This document shows, one piece after another, positions 7,247-16,915 of a DNA stretch of 64,000 nucleotides. Origin of the DNA: Aeromicrobium sp. (GTDB lineage: Bacteria > Actinomycetota > Actinomycetes > Propionibacteriales > Nocardioidaceae). Every line of letters begins with the position of its first letter. Positions within the stretch are counted from its first letter, which is position 1. Where the stretch lies: contig NZ_JAGLCD010000018.1 in assembly GCF_023146395.1 (NCBI RefSeq), forward strand, positions 1 through 64,000. The letters run 5' to 3'. The notes under the pieces are model-generated. The model made no database searches and was not told the origin of the DNA. It worked only from the letters and a program-made list of their open reading frames with translations. A program made the position numbers and the translations under genes.

Positions 7247-8191
7247 ATGAGCGCACTGCCCTTCGTCTCCGACACCTTCGACGCCGACGCCTGGGACGAG
7301 GTGCCCGGTTTCGACGACCTCGCCGACCTCACCTACCACCGGGCGAAGGCGCACGGCACGGTCCGCGTGGCCTTCGACCGCCCCGATGTGCTGAACGCCT
7401 TCCGGCCGAACACGGTCGACGAGCTGCTACGCGTGATGGAGCACGCGCGCACCTCCGCCGACGTCGGGTGCGTGCTGCTGACGGGCAACGGGCCCAGCGA
7501 GAAGAACGGCAAGCACTCCTTCTGCACGGGCGGCGACCAGCGCATCCGCGGCCGCGCGGGCTACCAGTACGAGGACGTGGCAGCCTCCAGCGGTGACACC
7601 GGTGCCGAGGAGCCGAGCCCGCTCGACAAGGCCAAGCTGGCCCGCCTGCACATCCTGGAGGTGCAGCGACTGATCCGGTTCATGCCGAAGGTCGTCATCT
7701 GCGTCGTCCCGGGCTGGGCCGCCGGCGGCGGACACAGCCTGCACGTCGTGTCCGACCTGACCCTGGCGAGCGCCGAGCAGGCCCGCTTCAAGCAGACCGA
7801 CGCCGACGTCGGCAGCTTCGACGGCGGCTTCGGCTCGGCCTACCTCGCGCGCCAGGCCGGCCAGAAGTTCGCCCGCGAGATCTTCTTCCTCGGTCAGGAG
7901 TACTCCGCGGCCGACGGGGTCGCGATGGGCGTGGTCAACCGCGCCGTGCCGCACGCCGAGCTCGAGGCCACCGCGCTGGAGTGGGGCCGGCTGATCAACG
8001 GCAAGAGCCCGACGGCGCAGCGCATGCTCAAGTACTCGTTCAACATGATCGACGACGGCCTCGTGGGCCAGCAGGTGCTGATGGGCGAGACGACGCGCCT
8101 GGCCTACATGACCGACGAGGCGCAGGAGGGACGCGACCAGTTCCTCGAGAAGCGCGACCCCGACTGGTCGCCCTTCCCCTGGTACTACTGA
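7247..8191 (+). CDS. menB: 1,4-dihydroxy-2-naphthoyl-CoA synthase
   Basis: The product is 314 aa, a crotonase-fold enzyme that cyclises o-succinylbenzoyl-CoA to dihydroxynaphthoyl-CoA in menaquinone synthesis. MenB signatures include FCTGGDQRIRGRAGYQY, the oxyanion segment VPGWAAGGGHSLHVV and TDADVGSFDGGFGSAYLARQ. The C-terminal RDPDWSPFPWYY ending is also characteristic. The ATG at 7247 gives the family's normal start, while an upstream start at 7199 would add 16 unconserved residues. No other men gene is visible here. It is divergent from the SDR across a palindrome-rich gap. Confidence 0.96.
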   Translation: MSALPFVSDTFDADAWDEVPGFDDLADLTYHRAKAHGTVRVAFDRPDVLNAFRPNTVDELLRVMEHARTSADVGCVLLTGNGPSEKNGKHSFCTGGDQRIRGRAGYQYEDVAASSGDTGAEEPSPLDKAKLARLHILEVQRLIRFMPKVVICVVPGWAAGGGHSLHVVSDLTLASAEQARFKQTDADVGSFDGGFGSAYLARQAGQKFAREIFFLGQEYSAADGVAMGVVNRAVPHAELEATALEWGRLINGKSPTAQRMLKYSFNMIDDGLVGQQVLMGETTRLAYMTDEAQEGRDQFLEKRDPDWSPFPWYY

Positions 8192-8251
8192 GTCCGCGGC
8201 AGCTCCACCGGGCACGAAGGCTGGGTACCGGGACTGCGGAAGGAGGGTGTC

Positions 8252-8839
8252 GTGACTGAGCTGGACCAGATCCGCGAGGACATCGTCTCCGACCCGAGCA
8301 ACGCCTGGGCCGCCGACGCTGGGTACGCCCCGGTGTACGTGGCCTCGCCTGAGGCCCGGTGCCTGGTCGTCGGTCAGGCACCGGGCCTCACGGCGCAGGA
8401 GAGCGGAATCGCGTGGAACGACGCCACCGGTCGACGGCTGATCGAGTGGCTCGGTGTCGACGAGACCACCTTTCGCGACCCTGCCGCGTTCGCCCTGTTG
8501 CCGATGGACTTCTACTACCCCGGCAAGGGCTCCGTGGGTGACCTCCCGCCACGCCCCGACTTCGCGCCGACGTGGCACCCACCGCTGCTGCGCCAGATGC
8601 CCCACATCCGTCTCACGCTGGTGATCGGGGACTACGCCCAGCGGTACTACCTCGGTACCGGCGGGTCCTTGACCGAGCGGGTGCGCGCGTTTCGGGACTA
8701 CCTGCCCGAACGCTTCCCGCTCGTGCACCCCTCACCGCTGAACTTCCGCTGGCAGGCCCGCAATCCGTGGTTCGTCACGGACGTCCTTCCGGAGCTGCGC
8801 GAGCGCGTCGCTGAGGCGTTGGGCGGGGACTCGCCGTAG
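8252..8839 (+). CDS. Uracil-DNA glycosylase superfamily protein
   Basis: The product is 195 aa. Motif 1 is VVGQAPGLTAQESGIAWND and the C-terminal motif is HPSPLN. Both match the family 4/5 or UDGX-like branch of the uracil-DNA glycosylase fold. Such enzymes excise uracil from DNA, and the family-typical [4Fe-4S] cysteines of families 4 and 5 are not evident here. GTG start with GGAGG upstream. Some members of this group are functionally uncharacterised, so a repair role is likely but the base specificity is not certain. Confidence 0.8.
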   Translation: MTELDQIREDIVSDPSNAWAADAGYAPVYVASPEARCLVVGQAPGLTAQESGIAWNDATGRRLIEWLGVDETTFRDPAAFALLPMDFYYPGKGSVGDLPPRPDFAPTWHPPLLRQMPHIRLTLVIGDYAQRYYLGTGGSLTERVRAFRDYLPERFPLVHPSPLNFRWQARNPWFVTDVLPELRERVAEALGGDSP

Positions 8840-8895
8840 CGCCAGGCGCGCCCGCGGCACCCGGGGAGCGACCACCTGCCGTCGAGCGGCCGGGT

Positions 8896-9321
8896 TCAGC
8901 AGACGCCGGTGAGCTGCTCCGCTGCTGCGTCGTACTCGTCGCGGGCAGCCTGGACGACCTGGTCGTCGACCGTGGTGCCGTCCGCCGCCGCCTCAGCCTG
9001 CGCGCGGAGCTCCTCGAGGGCCGAGCCGGCACGGTCGACGAGGTCGCGGGCCTCGCCGCTCAGCGTCGCCTCGCCGAGACCCAGCGCCTCCGCCGCGGCC
9101 GTCAGCTCCCGCTGGGCCGCGGCGGGATCGGCGTCGATGCGCGCCGACACGTCGTCGACGAGGGAACGCCCGGCGTCGATGGCCGGCTGCGCGATCTCGC
9201 AGCTCGCGCGGGAGCCGGCGTCCGAAGCGGTGTCGGAGATCGCGTCCTCGACCTCGGAGCACGCGCCCAGGGCGAACAGGCCGAGCAGGGGAAGCACCAG
9301 CAGCGAGAGTCGTCGGGTCAT
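8896..9321 (-). CDS. Small lipoprotein, helical
   Basis: The product is 141 aa. It starts with a basic-hydrophobic signal peptide followed by the lipobox LGAC (Cys about 20), so it should be lipidated and exported. The mature part is rich in Ala, Asp and Glu, with two further cysteines (in RASCEIA and the C-terminal GVC) that could form a disulfide. It is probably all-helical. No family is recognised. It is convergent with the glycosylase-like gene. Confidence 0.72.
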   Translation of the reverse strand: MTRRLSLLVLPLLGLFALGACSEVEDAISDTASDAGSRASCEIAQPAIDAGRSLVDDVSARIDADPAAAQRELTAAAEALGLGEATLSGEARDLVDRAGSALEELRAQAEAAADGTTVDDQVVQAARDEYDAAAEQLTGVC

Positions 9322-9434
9322 CGGTCCATCGTCTCAACCGCCGGCAAGCCCGCGCGCTCTCGCCACCGCGCCGCGCCAGCCGCTACGGTCATCCCTGACT
9401 GGACCCGGTCCGACGATCCACCAGGAGATCCCCC

Positions 9435-10322
9435 ATGAGCGAGAGCCTGCGACTGGCCAACCTCGACTACGACGTCGCCGACCACGTGGCCACGGTGCGC
9501 TTCAACCGTCCGGAGAAGCGCAACACCTTCACCAAGCCGATGGCGCTCGACATCGCGCAGGCGTTCGCCGTGGCGGATGCCGACGACGCGGTACGGGTCG
9601 TCGTGGTGACGGGCAGCGGCGGTCACTTCTGTGCGGGGGCCGACCTCGAGGCCGCCCTGTCGGGGTCTTTGGGCGCCAACGACGCCTTCGCCGAGACCGC
9701 CGGGGACATCACGGGCGTCGAGCGGGACTCCGGCGGGTTCGCTGCCCTGGCCATCGCCCAGTCGCTGAAGCCGGTCGTCGCCGCGGTCTCGGGGTCGGCC
9801 GTCGGGATCGGCGCCACCCTGACCCTCCCGATGGACGTGCGCGTCATGGGCGAGTCGGCCCGGTACGGCTTCGTCTTCAACCGTCGCGCGCTCGTGCCCG
9901 AGGCCGCGTCGACCTGGTTCCTGCCGCGCATCGTCTCGCCGGGCAAGGCGCTGGAGTGGGTCCTGACGGGTCGTCTCGTCGGCGCCGACGAGGCGCTGAC
10001 GGCCGGACTCGCCAACCACGTCGTGGCCGACGACCAGGTCGAGGCCCGGGCGTTCGAGATCGCCCGGGAGATCGCCGACCACACCTCGGCGGTCTCGGTC
10101 TCGTTGTCGCGCCAGATGCTGTGGCGCGGCCTCGAGGTCGACTCGCCGTGGCACGCCCACGCCGCCGAGTCCCGCGCCCTGGCCGAACGGTTCGCGAGCA
10201 CCGACCTGGTCGAGGGGATCGGCTCGTTCTTTGAGAAGCGCACGCCGCAGTTCCCCATGACCGTGCCCGCGCAGCTGCCCGACACGGTCGAGCGCCCCGC
10301 CCAGCGCCCCGACGGACTCTGA
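9435..10322 (+). CDS. Enoyl-CoA hydratase/isomerase family protein
   Basis: The product is 295 aa with a crotonase fold: N-terminal FNRPEKRNTFT, oxyanion loop GHFCAGADL, then SGSAVGIGATLTLPMDVRV and the ALVPEAASTWFLPR segment. The family hydrates 2-enoyl-CoA or isomerises or cleaves related thioesters. CAGGAG lies upstream of the ATG. It is monocistronic in this window, so it is probably a general beta-oxidation paralogue. Confidence 0.87.
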   Translation: MSESLRLANLDYDVADHVATVRFNRPEKRNTFTKPMALDIAQAFAVADADDAVRVVVVTGSGGHFCAGADLEAALSGSLGANDAFAETAGDITGVERDSGGFAALAIAQSLKPVVAAVSGSAVGIGATLTLPMDVRVMGESARYGFVFNRRALVPEAASTWFLPRIVSPGKALEWVLTGRLVGADEALTAGLANHVVADDQVEARAFEIAREIADHTSAVSVSLSRQMLWRGLEVDSPWHAHAAESRALAERFASTDLVEGIGSFFEKRTPQFPMTVPAQLPDTVERPAQRPDGL

Positions 10323-10486
10323 AGTCGCCCGGCACCCTGTTCAACTGCGATTCATCATGATATTAAGACTTTACGGTCATCAACCATGCGCGACAGTTCG
10401 CCTCAGAGGGGTGCGTCGGATCGGGCGAGTGTGATGCGCGTCGCACCACCGGGACGCGCGGATTACGAAAGGGTAACGTTCGCCGA

Positions 10487-12067
10487 ATGAACGACGAGAT
10501 CGACGAGCAGGCCCCGGTCGAGACCGCCGCGCCTGCCGCCGTCATCGGGATCGTCCGGGAGACCGCTCCTGGCGAGACCCGAGTGGCCGGAACTCCCGCA
10601 ACCGTGGCCCAGCTGATCAAGCTCGGCTACCGCGTGGCCGTGGAGACCGGCGCCGGCGAGAAGTCCAGCTTCACCGACGAGGCCTATGCCGAGGCCGGAG
10701 CCGAGGTCGCCGACACGGCCACCGCCTGGGGCGCCGACGTGGTGCTCAAGGTCAACGCCCCGAGCACCGGCGAGATCGCCCAGCTCAAGGACGACGCGAT
10801 CGTGGCCAGCTTCATCGCGCCCGCGCTGAACCCCGACCTGCTCGCAGCGCTCTCGCAGCGGTCGATCACCGCGCTCGCGATGGACGCCGTGCCGCGCATC
10901 TCGCGGGCCCAGTCGATGGACGTCCTGAGCTCGATGGCGAACATCGCCGGCTACCGCGCCGTGGTCGAGGCGGCGCACGAGTTCGGCCGCTTCTTCACCG
11001 GCCAGGTCACGGCCGCCGGCAAGGTCCCGCCCGCCAAGGTGCTCGTGGCCGGCGCCGGTGTGGCCGGTCTGGCCGCGATCGGTGCCGCGTCGAGCCTCGG
11101 CGCGATCGTGCGGGCCACCGACCCGCGACCGGAGGTCGCTGACCAGGTCAAGTCGATCGGTGGCGAGTACCTCAAGGTCGACGTCGAGGTCGAGGAGTCG
11201 ACCGACGGCTACGCCAAGGCCACGAGCGAGGACTACGACCGCCGCGCCGCGGAGATCTACTCCGAGCAGGCTGCCGACGTCGACATCGTCATCACGACCG
11301 CGCTCATCCCCGGCCGTGCTGCGCCCCGTCTGCTGACCGAGGCCGACATCGCCTCGATGAAGCCCGGCAGCGTCGTGGTCGACATGGCCGCGGCCCAGGG
11401 CGGCAACGTCGCCGGTTCCGTGGCGGGCGAGAAGGTCGTCACCGAGAACGGCGTGACGATCATCGGCTACACCGACCTCGCGGGTCGCCTGCCCACCCAG
11501 GCCTCGCAGCTGTACGGCACGAACCTCGTGAACCTGCTGAAGCTGCTGACCCCGGGCAAGGACGGCCAGCTCGTGCTCGACTTCGACGACGTCGTCCAGC
11601 GCGGCGTCACCGTCGTGCGCGACGGGCAGACCACCTGGCCACCGCCGGAGGTCAAGGTCTCGGCGGCCGCACCGGCCCCCGCCGCCTCGCCCGAGCCCGC
11701 CCCGGAGCCGAAGGCCAAGGCGACCCCGCTCGCCAAGGGCCTGGCGATCGCGGGCGGCATCGCCGCGCTGTTCCTCGTGAACGCGTTCGCGCCTCAGCCG
11801 CTGCCGCAGCACTTCACGGTGCTCGTGCTGTCGATCGTGATCGGCTACTACGTGATCGGCAAGGTGCACCACGCGCTGCACACACCGCTCATGAGCGTCA
11901 CCAACGCGATCAGCGGCATCATCGTCGTGGGTGCGATGGTGCAGATCACGAGCGACGACCTCGCGATCTCGCTCCTGGCGTTCGTCGCCGTCCTGATCGC
12001 GAGCATCAATGTCTTCGGCGGCTTTGCCGTCACCCGACGCATGCTCAGCATGTTCTCGAAGGGCTGA
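10487..12067 (+). CDS. pntA: Proton-translocating NAD(P) transhydrogenase, alpha subunit
   Basis: The product is 526 aa. It has an alanine-dehydrogenase-like NAD-binding domain I (about 20-390) with Rossmann motif [15 protein letters not shown] (about 187-201), a Pro/Ala/Lys linker (about 390-415), then about four membrane helices (about 418-515). This is the fused E. coli-type alpha subunit, not the split PntAA/PntAB form common in some Actinobacteria. With PntB it couples hydride transfer from NADH to NADP+ to proton re-entry, supplying NADPH. pntB begins 4 nt after its stop. An A+T-rich stretch at 10350-10380 may hold its promoter. Confidence 0.95.
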   Translation: MNDEIDEQAPVETAAPAAVIGIVRETAPGETRVAGTPATVAQLIKLGYRVAVETGAGEKSSFTDEAYAEAGAEVADTATAWGADVVLKVNAPSTGEIAQLKDDAIVASFIAPALNPDLLAALSQRSITALAMDAVPRISRAQSMDVLSSMANIAGYRAVVEAAHEFGRFFTGQVTAAGKVPPAKVLVAGAGVAGLAAIGAASSLGAIVRATDPRPEVADQVKSIGGEYLKVDVEVEESTDGYAKATSEDYDRRAAEIYSEQAADVDIVITTALIPGRAAPRLLTEADIASMKPGSVVVDMAAAQGGNVAGSVAGEKVVTENGVTIIGYTDLAGRLPTQASQLYGTNLVNLLKLLTPGKDGQLVLDFDDVVQRGVTVVRDGQTTWPPPEVKVSAAAPAPAASPEPAPEPKAKATPLAKGLAIAGGIAALFLVNAFAPQPLPQHFTVLVLSIVIGYYVIGKVHHALHTPLMSVTNAISGIIVVGAMVQITSDDLAISLLAFVAVLIASINVFGGFAVTRRMLSMFSKG

Positions 12068-12071
12068 TCCT

Positions 12072-13460
12072 GTGAGTGTCGAATCTGCCGCGACTGCGGC
12101 CTACATCGTGGCGGCCCTGCTCTTCATCCTGAGCCTGGCCGGCCTGAGCAAGCACGAGACCGCCAAGGCGGGTGTCATCTACGGCATCTCCGGCATGACG
12201 ATCGCCCTCGTGGCGACGATCATCGCGGTCGTCGACGGGGCCGAGGCGCTCGGCGTGATCCTGCTGATCGTCGCCGTCGCCATCGGTGGCGCGATCGGCC
12301 TGTGGCGGGCCCGGATCGTCGAGATGACCGGGATGCCCGAGCTCATCGCCCTGCTGCACAGCTTCGTCGGCCTGGCCGCGGTGCTCGTGGGCTGGAACGG
12401 TTATCTCGAGCACCCCGACTTCGTCCTGCAGTCGCTGGAGGACATCCACAACGCCGAGGTCTTCATCGGCGTCTTCATCGGTGGTGTCACGTTCACCGGC
12501 TCGATCGTGGCCAACCTCAAGCTCAGCGCCAAGATCAGCTCGGCGCCGCTCGTGCTCCCGGGCAAGAACCTCATCAACCTCGGTGCGCTGGCGCTCTTCG
12601 CGATCCTCACGACCTGGTTCGTGATCTCGCCGGCGCTGTGGCTGCTGATCCTCGTCACGATCGTGGCGCTCGCCCTGGGCTGGCACCTCGTGGCCTCGAT
12701 CGGTGGCGGCGACATGCCGGTCGTGGTCTCGATGCTCAACAGCTACTCGGGCTGGGCGGCCGCTGCGGCGGGCTTCCTGCTCAACAACGACCTGCTGATC
12801 GTCACCGGCGCGCTCGTGGGCTCCTCGGGTGCCTACCTCAGCTACATCATGTGCAAGGCGATGAACCGGTCGTTCATCTCGGTCATCGCCGGCGGCTTCG
12901 GCATCGAGGCCTCGGGCGGCGACGACACCGAGTACGGCGAGCACCGCGAGATCTCCGCGCAGGAGACCGCCGAGCTGCTGACGAACGCCTCCAGCGTCAT
13001 CATCACGCCCGGCTACGGCATGGCGGTCGCGCAGGCGCAGTACCCCGTCGCCGACCTCACCAAGAAGCTGCGCGAGCGCGGCGTCGAGGTGCGCTTCGGC
13101 ATCCACCCCGTCGCGGGCCGGCTGCCGGGCCACATGAACGTGCTGCTGGCCGAGGCCAAGGTTCCCTACGACATCGTGCTCGAGATGGACGAGATCAACG
13201 ACGACTTCGCGTCGACGTCGGTCGTGCTCGTGATCGGCGCCAACGACACCGTCAACCCGGCGGCGTCGGAGGACCCGAGCAGCCCCATCGCCGGCATGCC
13301 GGTGCTGCACGTGTGGGAGTCCGAGAACGTCGTGGTGTTCAAGCGCTCGATGGCCGCGGGCTACGCCGGGGTGCAGAACCCGCTGTTCTTCCGCGACAAC
13401 ACGCAGATGCTGTTCGGTGACGCGAAGGACCGGGTCGAGGACATCATCCGCGCGCTGTGA
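12072..13460 (+). CDS. pntB: Proton-translocating NAD(P) transhydrogenase, beta subunit
   Basis: The product is 462 aa, the same length as the E. coli subunit. The first about 270 residues are multiple membrane helices forming the proton channel. The C-terminal domain III binds NADP(H), with [17 protein letters not shown] and [18 protein letters not shown] motifs plus [12 protein letters not shown]. The GTG at 12072 was chosen because it follows pntA by 4 nt and gives the normal membrane start. The 3' end overlaps the convergent exporter gene by 17 nt. Confidence 0.95.
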   Translation: MSVESAATAAYIVAALLFILSLAGLSKHETAKAGVIYGISGMTIALVATIIAVVDGAEALGVILLIVAVAIGGAIGLWRARIVEMTGMPELIALLHSFVGLAAVLVGWNGYLEHPDFVLQSLEDIHNAEVFIGVFIGGVTFTGSIVANLKLSAKISSAPLVLPGKNLINLGALALFAILTTWFVISPALWLLILVTIVALALGWHLVASIGGGDMPVVVSMLNSYSGWAAAAAGFLLNNDLLIVTGALVGSSGAYLSYIMCKAMNRSFISVIAGGFGIEASGGDDTEYGEHREISAQETAELLTNASSVIITPGYGMAVAQAQYPVADLTKKLRERGVEVRFGIHPVAGRLPGHMNVLLAEAKVPYDIVLEMDEINDDFASTSVVLVIGANDTVNPAASEDPSSPIAGMPVLHVWESENVVVFKRSMAAGYAGVQNPLFFRDNTQMLFGDAKDRVEDIIRAL

Positions 13461-14898
13461 CGCGGGCGGTGCGCCACGACCACACGGCGGCGGCGAGCGC
13501 GAGGCTGAGGATCACGACCGCGAGCGCCAGTGCGGTCCGGAAGCCCGCGTCGCCGCCGTGGCTCGCCGTGACGACCTGGTAGGTGGTCATGAGCAGGGCC
13601 GCGCCGAGGGCCGACCCGATGCGTTGACCTGTCTGCAGGGCTCCGCCGGCGGCCCCGCCCATCCGCGGGGGCACCTCGGCCAGCGTCAGCGTGATGTTGG
13701 GCGACACGACCGCGCCGCCGCCGAGCCCGGCGAGCAGCAGGAACGGGGCGAAGGCCCACCACAGCGCACCGGTGGACTGGCCCGGTCCGACCAGAGCGGC
13801 GAGCGCCACGGCCGTCATCATGGTCGCGATCGCGACCACCGTGAGCGGCCGGCCGACCTGGCTCACGAAGCGGCCGGCGAGTGGTGACGAGACCGCTGAG
13901 CCGAGGGCGAACGGCGTCAGCAGCAGCCCGGCGTGCAGGGCGCTGACGTCCCTCGAGTCCTGCAGCCACACCGACGCCGTCAGGAACACGCCCGTGAACC
14001 CGGTGAAGTAGAGCGTGCCGATGAGCAGGCCGCCGCCGTACCCCGGCAGGCTCCTGAGCAGGCCGAGGTCGAGCAGCGGGGCGTGGCCGCGCCGCTGCAG
14101 CCGGTGCTCCCAGGCGCCGAAGGCCCAGGCGAACAGCGGCACGCCCACGAGCAGGACGAGCGGCAGGGTCGCGCCGGACTCGATGCTCACGAGCGGGTAC
14201 AGCAGGCACAGCACGGCCAGGCCGAGCAGGACGGCGCCGGCGATGTCGATGCGCTCGCGGTCGGGGTCGTCGACACGGCCGGGCACCAGCCGCGCGATCG
14301 CCACCATGGCCACGAGCCCGATCGGGACGTTGACGAGGAACAGCAGGCGCCAGCCGTGCTCCTCGCCGGCGAGCCCGATGATCGCCCCACCGAGCAGGGG
14401 GCCGGTCGCCGACGCGAGCGACACCGTCAGCCCGAAGTACCCGAACGCGCGCCCGCGCTCGGGCCCGGAGAACAGCTGCTGGATGAGCCCGGAGCTCTGC
14501 GGGGTCAGCAGTCCGGCCGACGCGCCCTGCAGCAACCGGGCCACGACCACGAGCTCGGCGGTCGGCGCCAGCCCGACCGCTGCGCTCGACAGGACGAAGC
14601 CGGTCAGGCCGATCAGCATGAGCCGGCGCCGGCCGTACGCGTCGCCGAGCCGTCCGCCGGCGACGAGCGTCAGGCCGAACGTGAGCGCATACCCGGAGAC
14701 GACCCACTGCACGGTGGACGCCGAGGACCCCAGGCCCTCCTGGATCGACGGGAGCGCGACGTTGACGATCGTGACGTCCAGCAGCGACATGAACCCCACG
14801 ACGAGCGTGACGGCGAGGATGCGCCACCGCCGAGGGTCCGGCTCGTCCGCGGGATCGGCTGTCTGCCGCGCCTCTGTCTCGAACGCCTCCTCGTGCAC
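13444..14898 (-). CDS. DHA2-type MFS drug/solute exporter
   Basis: The product is 484 aa with about 14 hydrophobic helices, the hallmark of the EmrB/QacA (DHA2) branch. The first helix carries [16 protein letters not shown] (motif D1) and the 2-3 loop [13 protein letters not shown] (motif A). Helix 5 shows a motif-C-like segment ([14 protein letters not shown]). Such proteins use proton motive force to export amphiphilic or cationic compounds. Here the substrate is unknown. The last 17 nt overlap the pntB 3' end. Confidence 0.9.
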   Translation of the reverse strand: MHEEAFETEARQTADPADEPDPRRWRILAVTLVVGFMSLLDVTIVNVALPSIQEGLGSSASTVQWVVSGYALTFGLTLVAGGRLGDAYGRRRLMLIGLTGFVLSSAAVGLAPTAELVVVARLLQGASAGLLTPQSSGLIQQLFSGPERGRAFGYFGLTVSLASATGPLLGGAIIGLAGEEHGWRLLFLVNVPIGLVAMVAIARLVPGRVDDPDRERIDIAGAVLLGLAVLCLLYPLVSIESGATLPLVLLVGVPLFAWAFGAWEHRLQRRGHAPLLDLGLLRSLPGYGGGLLIGTLYFTGFTGVFLTASVWLQDSRDVSALHAGLLLTPFALGSAVSSPLAGRFVSQVGRPLTVVAIATMMTAVALAALVGPGQSTGALWWAFAPFLLLAGLGGGAVVSPNITLTLAEVPPRMGGAAGGALQTGQRIGSALGAALLMTTYQVVTASHGGDAGFRTALALAVVILSLALAAAVWSWRTARVTARG

Positions 14899-14966
14899 CC
14901 GCTCAGCCTGCCCCAGGAACCCAACCCCGCAATCTCGGACCTTCCGCCAGCGTGGCGAACCGCGGC

Positions 14967-15032
14967 CCCAGATTTGCTCCCTTCCCCACCCTCTCGCCGG
15001 CGCGATTCGGTGGGCAAGGGAGCAAATCTGGG
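14967..15032. repeat. Large A/T-bearing inverted repeat
   Basis: CCCAGATTTGCTCCCTT (14967-14983) pairs perfectly with 15016-15032. Six more pairs follow inside after one mismatch (14984-14990 with 15009-15015), leaving an 18-nt loop. It lies downstream of the monooxygenase stop and upstream of the exporter start, both on the minus strand. It could be the monooxygenase terminator, but its size and the A+T block inside the stem also fit a repetitive palindromic unit. Confidence 0.75.
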
Positions 15033-15057
15033 CGGGCGGAACTGGTGAGGGTCGAGG

Positions 15058-15378
15058 TCAGTCGACCTGCATCTCGCCGAGCTCGGACCAGCCGTCGATG
15101 TCGAGCACGCCGTTGATGATCTGCGGGGTCTGCTCGAGGTGAGGCGGCAGGTCGGTCTGCGCCTGCCGGAAGTGGTCGGAGTTGACGTGCGCACCGGCAG
15201 CGTCGTCGTCGAACGCCTCGAGCAGCACGAACTCCTGCGGGTCGTCGACGCTCCGCGACCAGTCGAACCAGTGGTTGCCCGGCTCGGCCCGCGTCGCCTC
15301 CGTGAACGAGCGCGTGATCTCGGTCCAGCGGTCGGCCGACTCGGCCTTCACGCGGAACTTGGCGGTGATGACGATCAT
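15058..15378 (-). CDS. Antibiotic-biosynthesis-monooxygenase (ABM) domain protein
   Basis: The product is 106 aa, a single ABM/YgiN-like ferredoxin fold. It starts MIVITAKFRVK, has EPGNHWFDWSRSVDDPQEFVLLEAFDDDAAGAHVNSDHF in pieces typical of the family, and ends in acidic residues. These small dimeric proteins act as cofactor-free quinol or polyketide oxygenases, or have no known activity. AGGAGG precedes the ATG at 15378. It may be co-transcribed with the exporter gene if the intervening hairpin is leaky. Confidence 0.82.
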   Translation of the reverse strand: MIVITAKFRVKAESADRWTEITRSFTEATRAEPGNHWFDWSRSVDDPQEFVLLEAFDDDAAGAHVNSDHFRQAQTDLPPHLEQTPQIINGVLDIDGWSELGEMQVD

Positions 15379-15703
15379 GGGGCCTCCTGCGGGCGGTGGG
15401 AACGGGGTCGTTCCCAGACTGTCAGGGGACTGGTGGCGCGGCACCCCCGGTGGCCGAGTGGGGGAGGCCGCCGCGTCCCCGCTGGTCGAGTGCCCGCGAG
15501 GAACGAGTGGGCGTATCGAGACCCGGACGGCTGCCGGTGAGCGGTCGGACCGGCTGGGGGCGGGCGGGTGCCTTCGGGTGCGGGGGTTTCGACGGGCGGG
15601 CCGCTTCGCGGCGTATCGCTCAACCTGCCCTCGGCGCTCGCGCCCGAGAGGGCGCTCGACCTCGGGCAAACCCGTCGTCGACGTACGCGCCCCAGAGGGC
15701 CCC
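15379..15703. repeat. Gene-free stretch with repetitive palindromic remnants
   Basis: No credible coding sequence is seen in these 325 bases. The stretch contains the 17-mer shared with 21-37 (at 15510-15526), a CCCGCGAGGAACGAGTGGGC segment related to the 138-200 leader, and several short self-complementary G+C blocks (about 15590-15680). It looks like decayed copies of a dispersed palindromic repeat. The upp terminator may also lie here, but no single hairpin stands out. Confidence 0.5.
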
Positions 15704-16345
15704 TTAGTCCACGACACCGTAAAGTCGGTCGCCCGCGTCACCCAGGCCGGGGACGATGTAGCCGTTCTCGTCGAGCTTCTCGTCGACCCCCGCCACCACG
15801 AGCGTGACCGGGACGCCGATGCTCTCCAGCTCGCGCTCAATGCGGGCGATGCCCTCGGGTGCGGCCAGCAGGCAGACCGCCGTGATGTGGTCGGCCCCGC
15901 GCGCGACGAGGAAGCCGATCGCCGCGGCGAGCGAGCCGCCCGTGGCGAGCATCGGGTCGAGCACGTAGCACTGGCGACCCGACAGGTCCTCGGGCAGCCG
16001 CTCGGCGTACGTGTCGGCCTCGAGGGTCTCCTCGTTGCGGATCATGCCCAGGAAGCCGACCTCGGCGGTCGGGAGCAGCCGCTGCATGCCCTCGAGCATC
16101 CCGAGCCCGGCGCGCAGGATCGGCACGACGAGCGGTCGCGGCTCGGACAGCCGCACCCCCGTGGCGGCCGCGACAGGGGTGCGCACCTGGACGGGCTCGA
16201 CCCGGACGTCCCGCGTGGCCTCGTAGGCCAGGAGGGTCACGAGCTCCTCGGCGAGACGCCGAAAGGTCGGGGAGTCGGTGCGCTCGTCGCGCAGCACGGT
16301 GAGCTTGTGCGAGATGAGCGGATGGTCGGCGACGTGGACCTGCAT
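15704..16345 (-). CDS. upp: Uracil phosphoribosyltransferase
   Basis: The product is 213 aa, full family length. It converts uracil and PRPP to UMP in pyrimidine salvage. The N-terminus [18 protein letters not shown], the PRPP loop [16 protein letters not shown] and the uracil-binding C-terminus [15 protein letters not shown] are all canonical. It is divergent from tadA with a 62-bp gap that must hold both promoters. Confidence 0.96.
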   Translation of the reverse strand: MQVHVADHPLISHKLTVLRDERTDSPTFRRLAEELVTLLAYEATRDVRVEPVQVRTPVAAATGVRLSEPRPLVVPILRAGLGMLEGMQRLLPTAEVGFLGMIRNEETLEADTYAERLPEDLSGRQCYVLDPMLATGGSLAAAIGFLVARGADHITAVCLLAAPEGIARIERELESIGVPVTLVVAGVDEKLDENGYIVPGLGDAGDRLYGVVD

Positions 16346-16407
16346 GGTGCTGAGCGTAGTGCCGGGCAGCGTCGGCGCGGAGCGCCGCGGTCTGGGACGA
16401 TCGGCAC

Positions 16408-16869
16408 ATGGACACCGTCGGCAGGTGGGAGCCCGCGATGCGGCTCGCGCTCGACGAGGCGCGCGGCGCGCTCGCGACGGGCGACGTCCCGGTCGGCGCG
16501 GTGGTGCTCGACCCGAGCGGTGAGGTCATCGGCCGCGGCCGCAACACCCGCGAGCGTGACGCCGATCCGACCGGCCATGCCGAGGTCGTCGCGATCCGGG
16601 AGGCTGCCGCGGCCCGCGGCGAGTGGCGTCTGGAGGACTGCACGCTCGTCGTGACGCTCGAGCCCTGCACGATGTGTGCCGGAGCGGTGGTGGCCTCCCG
16701 GATCGGCACGCTCGTGCTGGGTGCGTGGGACGACAAGGCGGGCGCGGTCGGCTCGCTGTGGGACGTGGTGCGCGACCGGCGCCTCAACCACCGGCCGGAG
16801 GTCGTCTCGGGCGTCCTGGCCGAGGAGTCCGCAGCGCTGCTGATCGGCTTCTTCGCCCAGCACCGGTGA
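16408..16869 (+). CDS. tadA: tRNA-specific adenosine deaminase
   Basis: The product is 153 aa. It deaminates A34 to inosine in tRNA-Arg(ACG). The zinc site is H57-A58-E59 (GHAEV, E59 as the proton shuttle) with C87 and C90 (PCTMCAGA). The GDVPVGAVV and [15 protein letters not shown] segments are typical of TadA over other cytidine-deaminase-like proteins. It is divergent from upp, and the next gene starts 46 nt downstream. Confidence 0.94.
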   Translation: MDTVGRWEPAMRLALDEARGALATGDVPVGAVVLDPSGEVIGRGRNTRERDADPTGHAEVVAIREAAAARGEWRLEDCTLVVTLEPCTMCAGAVVASRIGTLVLGAWDDKAGAVGSLWDVVRDRRLNHRPEVVSGVLAEESAALLIGFFAQHR

Positions 16870-16915
16870 CCGCTCGGCGGGGAACACCGCCGCGGCTCGA
16901 GCGGTTGACCACGGT

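Noticed and set aside
10350-10380. Promoter for pntA in the A+T-rich patch
   Set aside because: TATTAA lies in a promising patch, but no convincing -35/-10 pair could be fixed, and it is over 100 nt from the start codon. Left as a note in the pntA entry.
15380-15703. Small open frames in the repeat-rich gap before upp
   Set aside because: No ribosome-binding site, no conserved motif, and they overlap repeat sequence.
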